Assembly (NCBI RefSeq): GCF_001636405.1
Contig: NZ_KV440950.1
Span: forward strand, 1,077,712-1,141,711
Length of the DNA stretch: 64,000 nucleotides
Direction of reading: 5' to 3'
Source: Peribacillus frigoritolerans
GTDB lineage: Bacteria; Bacillota; Bacilli; Bacillales; DSM-1321
Part shown: one piece after another, positions 58,561-64,000 of the stretch
How the letters are laid out: each line of letters opens with the position of its first letter
Position numbering within the stretch: the first letter of the stretch is position 1
Position numbers and translations under genes: made by a program
The notes under the pieces: model-generated
Seen by the model: the letters and a program-made list of their open reading frames with translations, nothing else
The model's database searches: none
Told to the model about the DNA's origin: nothing

Positions 58561-58781
58561 CATTAGCCTGGTTCAACATTCGGGCCATTTAATGGAGTAA
58601 GAGGTTGGATATTACTTCACTTTTTTATGTAGCTAACATTGTTCTAAAGTAGCCGAAAACGTTGATTTACCAGCGATGTATAAAATCCTACATAAAAAGG
58701 TTCCTTTTACTCCTTGACTCCAAACCTATATCACGACTTAATTAGTTATATGCAGTTAATTATTCTTTCTTTATTGTTGAT

Positions 58782-59909
58782 TTATTTAACAATACCATGT
58801 TGGATAATCTCCACATCTACCTTTGATTTGAACTTAACATCTTTAAAATAGTTTGTCTTATCTTGTTCTTTCCAGGTATCATGATGAAAAGCGATCAGTC
58901 TTCTTCCAATACCAAATGCATCACAGTTGGCTTCTTGTAGTTTTTTAATTACTTCTTCAGCATTATTAGTAAAGGTATTTGATAATTTATTGTTTAGTTG
59001 ATCAACTTTATTAGGTACATTCCCTATAGGATATTCTTCTACTATTACTTTTAAATGTAAGTTTAAATTTACAAAAACTTCTCCTCTGTCATTCACAGAA
59101 ACATTTAACTTCCGTTTAATATGATCGACATTCAGAGAAATAAAATTATTCATGTTTAATTCTTTATTTCCATTTACATATTTTGTGAAACGCGCATATT
59201 TACTTTTCTTATTATTTAGTAAAAGAAAAAGAGTGGATTCTTCTTGGGATAGAGTTCCTGATAATTTCCTTTCATCAAATAATGCTACACCTGCCACATC
59301 TATAGTAGTACCATTACGACCCATCTTTAATAAGGGAAGGACAATATCTTCACCTGGATCAAGTAACTCTGAAGCCACAGTCTGGATGCTTTCTTCAGGA
59401 ATGATTGTATTTGTTTCGGTACTTCGGATTAGATATAAGATGTTTTGACTAATGTTTGATTCTACTCTAGGTTGAATACTGAGTGTATCAAATGCTTTTC
59501 CTTTTACAACTGCTAATTTAGCACTTAAGGAACTTCGGGGATCGCGCCAAATTACATCTAAAGAAGGATAAATGTCACCTTTTGCAAATTGTTCACCGAA
59601 TAATACAAGTTTATTTTTCGAAGAATCTAAATTACCGGGTATCTCTGTATTTAATTTCATGCGTCCTTCTCTTGGAGTATTTGCCACTGTAGATAAATTT
59701 TCACTATTAATAGCTTCAGTTTCTTGTCCTGAATCCGTTGGGTTTCTATATATATTTGGTATTGCAAATCCTAATGAAAATTCCCCTTCATCAGTCTGAT
59801 CAAAAGTTATAGTTTGTATTAAAGTGGCATCTTTCATTAAATTTTGATCCCAGCATCCTGTTATTAACAATAAACATATACTAATCATAAATAACCTTTT
59901 GATTTTCAT
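58782..59909 (-). CDS. Spore germinant receptor lipoprotein subunit C (GerXC), operon 2
   Basis: The 375-residue product is a GerC-type lipoprotein. The signal peptide ends in the lipobox ITGC and WDQNLMKDATLIQTI follows; the C-terminal YFKDVKFKSKVDVEIIQHGI is typical. It is the last gene of the second A-B-C operon and overlaps the B gene by a few bases. Divergent in sequence from the C subunit of operon 1, so it probably belongs to a different receptor subfamily. Confidence 0.93.
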   Translation of the reverse strand: MKIKRLFMISICLLLITGCWDQNLMKDATLIQTITFDQTDEGEFSLGFAIPNIYRNPTDSGQETEAINSENLSTVANTPREGRMKLNTEIPGNLDSSKNKLVLFGEQFAKGDIYPSLDVIWRDPRSSLSAKLAVVKGKAFDTLSIQPRVESNISQNILYLIRSTETNTIIPEESIQTVASELLDPGEDIVLPLLKMGRNGTTIDVAGVALFDERKLSGTLSQEESTLFLLLNNKKSKYARFTKYVNGNKELNMNNFISLNVDHIKRKLNVSVNDRGEVFVNLNLHLKVIVEEYPIGNVPNKVDQLNNKLSNTFTNNAEEVIKKLQEANCDAFGIGRRLIAFHHDTWKEQDKTNYFKDVKFKSKVDVEIIQHGIVK

Positions 59910-61009
59910 ACATTATAATCTCCATGTTTTTTATTAGGAAGGAAAAATGAAAGCAAAAATAAACATAATGGTATGACCACAATAAAGCTAAAATGTGCAG
60001 GTTCCATAAGCTTATTAAATTTTTCAAGGTCAGTTTCATGGTCGGGAAGAAGAGCAATAATAAAAATAATCCCGGCAGTGTATGGAAGGAATGCAGCATG
60101 ATTGGCACGTTCAAAAAGGTATTTAAGGCCCTGTGAAGAAAGAAAAAGCCAGGTAGCAATAGATGTAGCAACAGATATGATCCAGATAGATAAGAAAAAT
60201 AAATCGATTCGTTCGATGATTTGAAAGGAATAGGCTTTGATCATATACAATAAAGGCTGTGGAGTAAGATATAGATCTTCCCTAGTTTCGAAAAAGACCA
60301 GACTAGCAAACACCAGATATGTATAAAATAGAGTTACGAAAAGATGGGCAGATGAAATCGCAATTAGTTTACGGGTATTAGATGCTTTTACAAAAGGGTA
60401 GAGAAAAAGCATAAACTCAAACCCTAACATCGAAAATGTTGCTTCTTTAGAACCCTTTATCATATTTGATATGCCGGATTGACCAATTGGCAATAGATAT
60501 AGAAAATTAGCATCTTTTAGCGAATATGTTATTAGACCAAATAGAATAATTAACATGGGAGTAACGAGTACATAAAAACGAGCCATGCTTCGTAAATTAT
60601 CTTTTACAAGATATACGCAAACCCCTAACATTAATAAAATTAATATCCAGTTTGGCGTCCTTTGTAAAATCCATATATCGATGATTTGACTAAAACGGGA
60701 TAAAACTAAACTGCCTGTAACAACAAAGTACAGGATGTAACATAAATTGATGGCCTTTCCTAGCCTTTTCCCTAGTACATGAGGGATGATTTCATAAATT
60801 GTTAAAGATGGAAATCTTCTGCAAAGCCCCCATAAGACCAAAATAATGGTTTGTACGATTAGGCCTGCAATTAAAGTAGATATCCACCCATCATTCTTAG
60901 AAATTAACGAGACATCATGAGGTAATGATAAAATTCCAACTCCGATTTGAGATTGAATGATCATAAAAAAAAGCTGTGTTTTTGAAATACTACTTTCTTT
61001 TGTTATCAT
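59906..61009 (-). CDS. Spore germinant receptor subunit B (GerXB), operon 2
   Basis: The 367-residue product is a ten-helix permease-like GerA-family B subunit. SQIGVGILSLPHDVSLISKN near the N-terminus is the conserved helix-1 region. It overlaps the A gene by 20 bp and the C gene by 4 bp, so the operon is tightly coupled. It is thought to bind the germinant. The GVGxLxxP motif differs from that of operon 1 (GVGVLGFQ), which may mean a different germinant. Confidence 0.92.
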   Translation of the reverse strand: MITKESSISKTQLFFMIIQSQIGVGILSLPHDVSLISKNDGWISTLIAGLIVQTIILVLWGLCRRFPSLTIYEIIPHVLGKRLGKAINLCYILYFVVTGSLVLSRFSQIIDIWILQRTPNWILILLMLGVCVYLVKDNLRSMARFYVLVTPMLIILFGLITYSLKDANFLYLLPIGQSGISNMIKGSKEATFSMLGFEFMLFLYPFVKASNTRKLIAISSAHLFVTLFYTYLVFASLVFFETREDLYLTPQPLLYMIKAYSFQIIERIDLFFLSIWIISVATSIATWLFLSSQGLKYLFERANHAAFLPYTAGIIFIIALLPDHETDLEKFNKLMEPAHFSFIVVIPLCLFLLSFFLPNKKHGDYNV

Positions 61010-62531
61010 TGGATTTCCATCCCCTTGAAAGTTTTTGTTGTTTAATGTGTTTAGGATGTGAATCTAAAGGTCGTGTATTCAATTTCCAAATTGGAAGACG
61101 CAAAAAAGTATCCTTGATGTCTTGTATTCTAAGTGGAGCAAGTGGAGCAAAGTAGGGTGTGCCAAATGACTCTAACTTGCATAAATGAGCTAAAAGCACA
61201 ATAAAACCAAAGACTATTCCAACGAATCCAAACGAGGCAGCCAGAAACATAAACGGAAAACGTAACAATCGAACAGCGTCGCTCATTCCGTGTGATGGAA
61301 CACAAAAAGAAGAAATAGCAGTTAAGGCAACAACGACAATCATTGTAGTCGAGATAAGCCCTGCTTGAACGATGGCGTCCCCAATAACAAGGCCTCCAAC
61401 TATCCCAATTGTTTGGCCAATTCTTGAGGGAAGACGTATTCCAGCTTCGCGAATCAACTCAATGGTTAATTCCATAAGTAATGCTTCGATTAATGGAGGA
61501 AAAGGAATCTTATTAATTGAACTTCCGACAGGGTTTACAAGTTCGTCAGGCAGCACTTCAAAGTGAAATGCAATAACAGCAATATAAAAAGCTGGCAATA
61601 GAATCGAGATCAAAAAACTTGCATGTCGAATTGAACGGATAAACGTACCAATCATCCATCGAGAATTATAATCGTCAGGTGATTGATAAAAAGCAAAAAA
61701 TGTAACCGGCAAAAGTAAAGCAGTTGGGTTTCCATCCATGAAGACAGCAACTCTGCCTTCATTTAAATGTCCAATTACACGATCTACTCTTTCTGTATTT
61801 AATAATTGAGGAAAAGGTGATATTGTAGAATCTTCTATTAATTCCTCCAAGAATCCAATATTTAAAACGTTATCCATCGAAATGGAATTTAATCTGCGTT
61901 CAAATTCATAGATTACTTCTTCATTTGCAAGATTATTTAAATACACAAGTGCTATTTTTGATTTAACTTGTATTCCAACTCGGAAATATTTCATGCGCAG
62001 ATTAGGACTTTTCATTGTTTTTCTAAGTAAATGAAGGTTCGTCAAAAGGTTTTCAATAAATCCATCATGAGAACCCTGAACAATCTTTTCGTTTTCTGGT
62101 TCTGTAACAGTACGGTCCTTAGACATAGAGACATCAACCATAAAAAGCTTTTCATAACCATCTAAACTCAAAACACAAGAGCCTTTTAAAAGTGCATCCT
62201 CGACCTGATTGAAAACTGTTGAAGCCTGAAAATTAGTATTAAGCATATTTTGAATTGTTTCTGAATTCGATAGTAAACAAGGTTTCAAAGCGTCTCTTTG
62301 TATTTTTTCCTTATCTACCATAGTTTCGAGATAGATAAGTGCACCTCGTACTGTTTCCGTTTTGAATTCCTTTACAACTAAATCTTCTGTGTTAGAAAAG
62401 ATTTGTTTTATTGTGGAGATATTTTCATTAACTTTAGAGAAAACTTCTTTAGAGGGTTGAGGTATTTGCTTTGAAGGAAGATAGTCATTATTTACCTTGT
62501 TATATTTTAATAAATGTTTGATGAACTTCAT
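60990..62531 (-). CDS. Spore germinant receptor subunit A (GerXA), operon 2
   Basis: The 513-residue product is a GerA-family A subunit: cytoplasmic N-terminal domain, PFPQLLNTERVDRVIGHLNE, then membrane domain with KIPFPPLIEALLMELTIELI and REAGIRLPSRIGQTIGIVGG. It is slightly longer than its operon 1 homologue at both ends. ATATAGGAGCTTAACTTTA precedes ATG 62531. Operon 2 is transcribed on the - strand, opposite to operon 1. Confidence 0.93.
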   Translation of the reverse strand: MKFIKHLLKYNKVNNDYLPSKQIPQPSKEVFSKVNENISTIKQIFSNTEDLVVKEFKTETVRGALIYLETMVDKEKIQRDALKPCLLSNSETIQNMLNTNFQASTVFNQVEDALLKGSCVLSLDGYEKLFMVDVSMSKDRTVTEPENEKIVQGSHDGFIENLLTNLHLLRKTMKSPNLRMKYFRVGIQVKSKIALVYLNNLANEEVIYEFERRLNSISMDNVLNIGFLEELIEDSTISPFPQLLNTERVDRVIGHLNEGRVAVFMDGNPTALLLPVTFFAFYQSPDDYNSRWMIGTFIRSIRHASFLISILLPAFYIAVIAFHFEVLPDELVNPVGSSINKIPFPPLIEALLMELTIELIREAGIRLPSRIGQTIGIVGGLVIGDAIVQAGLISTTMIVVVALTAISSFCVPSHGMSDAVRLLRFPFMFLAASFGFVGIVFGFIVLLAHLCKLESFGTPYFAPLAPLRIQDIKDTFLRLPIWKLNTRPLDSHPKHIKQQKLSRGWKSNDNKRK

Positions 62532-62864
62532 TAAAGTTAAGCTCCTATATTTATTTATAGGATATTTTCTCCAATAATTATTAATGTATGTATCAAAAAA
62601 TGATATTGAATGGATTTTGATGCGATTCCTTGTCTAAACGGATGGCTAACAGGTGCGTTAGCTGAAGATCGGAGCTGTCTTTAAGGCAGCTCTTTTCTTA
62701 TGGCACTAACGGGGCAGGTTGATTCAAGAGTGTTGTTTGGTCTTTGTTCAACAATTGGACCATTTTGTGGAAAATCAGCAGAAACTTTTGAGGTCTTAAT
62801 CAAAATAGTAATTAATCTATGGGAGTTGTAAAATAAAGGTAAGAATAGTTCTGGGGGGATTTAT
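62532..62864. other. Divergent intergenic region
   Basis: Between the second ger operon (-) and the cupin gene (+). Contains repeat copy 22 and its 3' extension. No clear sporulation promoter was identified by eye. Confidence 0.45.
62644..62730 (+). repeat. Dispersed hairpin repeat, copy 22
   Basis: GGCTAACAGGTGCGTTAGCTG, AAGATCGGAGCTGTCTTTAA, GGCAGC, T-run, TTATGGCACTAACGGGGCAG, GTTGATTCAAG. Near consensus. It lies between divergent promoters, not after a + gene. Confidence 0.93.
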
Positions 62865-63230
62865 ATCAATTATAATGCTATTAATCTTAGCGAGAAACTG
62901 TCCAAATTCAGTGAACACTGGTCGCCTAAAGTCATTGGTGAAATAAATGACTATCAGTTTAAATTAGTTAAGATTCTGGGGGATTTTGTATGGCACGATC
63001 ATAAAGACACCGATGAGGCATTCATCGTGATAGACGGCGAGATGTCCATCGCATTCCGCGATGGAGAGGTTAAACTTTCCAAAGGAGAAATGTATGTGAT
63101 ACCAAAAGGTGTGGAGCATAAGCCTTATGCAGAAAAGGAATGCCATATAATGCTGGTAGAGCCTAAAGGTGTAATCAACACTGGTGAAACTAATTTTAAA
63201 CTAACTGCTGAAAATAATATATGGATTTAA
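62865..63230 (+). pseudogene. Cupin-domain protein lacking a normal start codon
   Basis: The frame (121 codons plus stop) encodes a complete small cupin: INYNAINLSEKLSKFSEHWS, then FVWHDHKDTDEAFIVIDGEM with the His/His/Glu metal ligands, and VIPKGVEHKPYAEKECHIML with the last His. Between the upstream in-frame stop (62829-62831) and GTG 63015 there is no ATG, GTG or TTG. GGGGGG (62853-62858) lies six bases before ATC 62865, exactly where family members start, so an ATG probably mutated to ATC (or ATT 62859 is used). Internal ATG 63027 would lose half the barrel. Confidence 0.65.
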
Positions 63231-63300
63231 ACCAATGATTTTCCAGTTACTATCTTTGGATTAAGATATAAAAGGAAGTTACATATTTTCCGCGACGGGA

Positions 63301-63328
63301 GCGATTCTTTAATAAGAATCGCTTTTCT
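63301..63328 (+). terminator. Terminator of the cupin gene
   Basis: GCGATTCTT (63301-63309) pairs perfectly with AAGAATCGC (63314-63322), then TTTT. Confidence 0.88.
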
Positions 63329-63334
63329 TAATGA

Positions 63335-63571
63335 ACAAATAGAAATAAACATGAGAGTTTAATTGGGAGCTGGTTTACTTATCCCATGCTGTTGCTGGCA
63401 CCTGTGCTTGGTCCTGCTGCTATGATACGCGATCAGAAGGCAGGTGCTGCTAACGTTTGGGTATATGAGCAGATCTTCGTAATGGTCTCACTAGTTGGAG
63501 TCGGCATCTGCCTGCCTTTCGCCTTAGCTGGATACGTTCATATTGAAAAGGGAAGATTAGTGAATTCATAA
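63335..63571 (+). pseudogene. 5'-truncated membrane protein fragment
   Basis: An open frame without a start or ribosome binding site reads IGSWFTYPMLLLAPVLGPAA, then DQKAGAANVWVYEQIFVMVS and LPFALAGYVHIEKGRLVNS. It holds two hydrophobic helices and looks like the C-terminal part of a membrane protein. ATG 63386 lies within the first helix and is unlikely to be a real start. Its stop TAA (63569-63571) lies inside repeat copy 23. Confidence 0.5.
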
Positions 63572-63653
63572 CGGGTGCTTTATTTCAATTACAAGGGTTG
63601 CTGCGGCAGCCTTTTTTCTTATGGCACTAACGGGGCACGATAGTTTAAGAACG
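63568..63653 (+). repeat. Dispersed hairpin repeat, copy 23 (variant loop)
   Basis: CATAACGGGTGCTTTATTTC, AAGGGTTGCTGCGGCAGCC, T-run, TTATGGCACTAACGGGGCAC, GATAGTTTAAG. The stop codon of the preceding frame is inside it. Confidence 0.93.
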
Positions 63654-63737
63654 AATGGGTTTTTAATGGTAAAATTAACCTGATTATAGTGATTAAGTGT
63701 TTACCTGCAGTATAGAAAATAAAATAGGAGTTGTTTT

Positions 63738-63905
63738 ATGTTTGACATTGCCTTGATTTTGATTATAGCTTCTGCTGGGGGAGTTATTGCTATTACTGGA
63801 TTCCTCGTTATATTAGGTCGAAGAATTTTAGAACCTAAGAAAGAACTTCAACAAAAGGTCGATAAACTGGAAAAAGAGGTTCAAATATTGAAAAACCACA
63901 AATAA
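63738..63905 (+). CDS. 55-residue membrane microprotein with a coiled-coil tail
   Basis: ATG 63738 follows AATAGGAG. The product has one membrane helix (IALILIIASAGGVIAITGFL) and a basic, amphipathic tail with heptad spacing (KELQQKVDKLEKEVQILKN). It resembles the small protein at 48508 in layout (single helix, same-strand repeat following) but not in sequence. It is followed 13 bp later by repeat copy 24. Family not recognised. Confidence 0.65.
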   Translation: MFDIALILIIASAGGVIAITGFLVILGRRILEPKKELQQKVDKLEKEVQILKNHK

Positions 63906-63918
63906 AAACTAGCTTTAA

Positions 63919-63981
63919 TGAAATAACAGGTGACGTTAGCTGAAGATCAGAACTGTCGTTAAGGAAGCATTTTTAAAAATG
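63919..63981 (+). repeat. Dispersed hairpin repeat, copy 24 (degenerate)
   Basis: GAAATAACAGGTGACGTTAG, GAAGATCAGAACTGTCGTTA, AGGAAGC and TTTTTAAAAATG. The tail is absent, or the window ends before it. Confidence 0.75.
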
Positions 63982-64000
63982 TTTTAATGAGAGATAATGA

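Larger units (their letters stand above)
58111..58781. other. Intergenic region with a GC-rich element
   Basis: Contains the GC-rich palindromic element (58176-58304), a terminator (58361-58380) and repeat copy 21. No gene is recognised. Confidence 0.6.

Overview
The window looks like chromosome from an AT-rich, endospore-forming member of the Bacillaceae, probably close to Bacillus or Peribacillus. The evidence is two complete gerA-type germinant-receptor operons, a CotS-type spore-coat kinase with its glycosyltransferase, strong AAGGAGG-type ribosome binding sites, frequent TTG/GTG starts, a perfect CcpA cre site and BlaI/BlaR1 control of a penicillinase. I see no rRNA, tRNA, CRISPR array, prophage or transposase.

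Layout. 1-6.6 kb: small accessory genes on the + strand (CxxC membrane protein, methyltransferase, MFS transporter, secreted protein, DinB, alpha/beta hydrolase, DUF1232), most followed by a copy of a roughly 85-bp hairpin repeat. 6.7-8.3 kb (-): vgb and vat, a pair predicted to inactivate both streptogramin components. 8.7-11 kb: CotS-like kinase and GT4 glycosyltransferase. 11.5-18.3 kb: urate catabolism, with an NCS2 permease, two PucR regulators, OHCU decarboxylase, uricase, HIU hydrolase and a thiol peroxidase. 19-25.6 kb: DUF1259, secreted protein, VanW, nitrilase, a GC-rich VOC gene, a 2-hydroxyacid dehydrogenase and a DapA paralogue. 26.3-30 kb: first germinant-receptor operon. 30.4-38 kb: accessory genes, several broken or very small. 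38-47.1 kb: fructan/fructose operon with a DeoR repressor, sugar ABC importer, secreted GH32 enzyme and fructokinase. 47.6-49.6 kb: VanZ, a microprotein and an XRE regulator. 49.7-53 kb: blaI-blaR1/bla. 53.2-58.1 kb: DUF6157, secreted protein, NADP-binding protein with an HxlR regulator, VOC, zinc alcohol dehydrogenase. 58.8-62.5 kb (-): second germinant-receptor operon. 62.6-64 kb: a cupin without a normal start codon, a membrane-protein fragment and a microprotein.

The most unusual feature is the dispersed repeat, with about 24 recognisable copies. All are on the + strand and about 22 lie just 3' of a + strand reading frame. None follows a - strand gene. Two genes take their stop codon from inside the repeat. 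The element is an imperfect inverted repeat end to end with a terminator-like apical hairpin whose sequence varies while its pairing is kept. It may be a mobile terminator. The alternating single-gene/repeat layout also resembles integron cassettes, though no integrase is visible.

How the genes work together. Urate is imported and oxidised through 5-hydroxyisourate and OHCU to allantoin, and Tpx is placed to remove the peroxide made by uricase. In the fructan operon a secreted enzyme would release fructose for ABC uptake and phosphorylation; its leader has a consensus promoter, tandem repressor-like repeats and two cre sites. Beta-lactam sensing is wired through three BlaI-type operators between blaR1 and bla.
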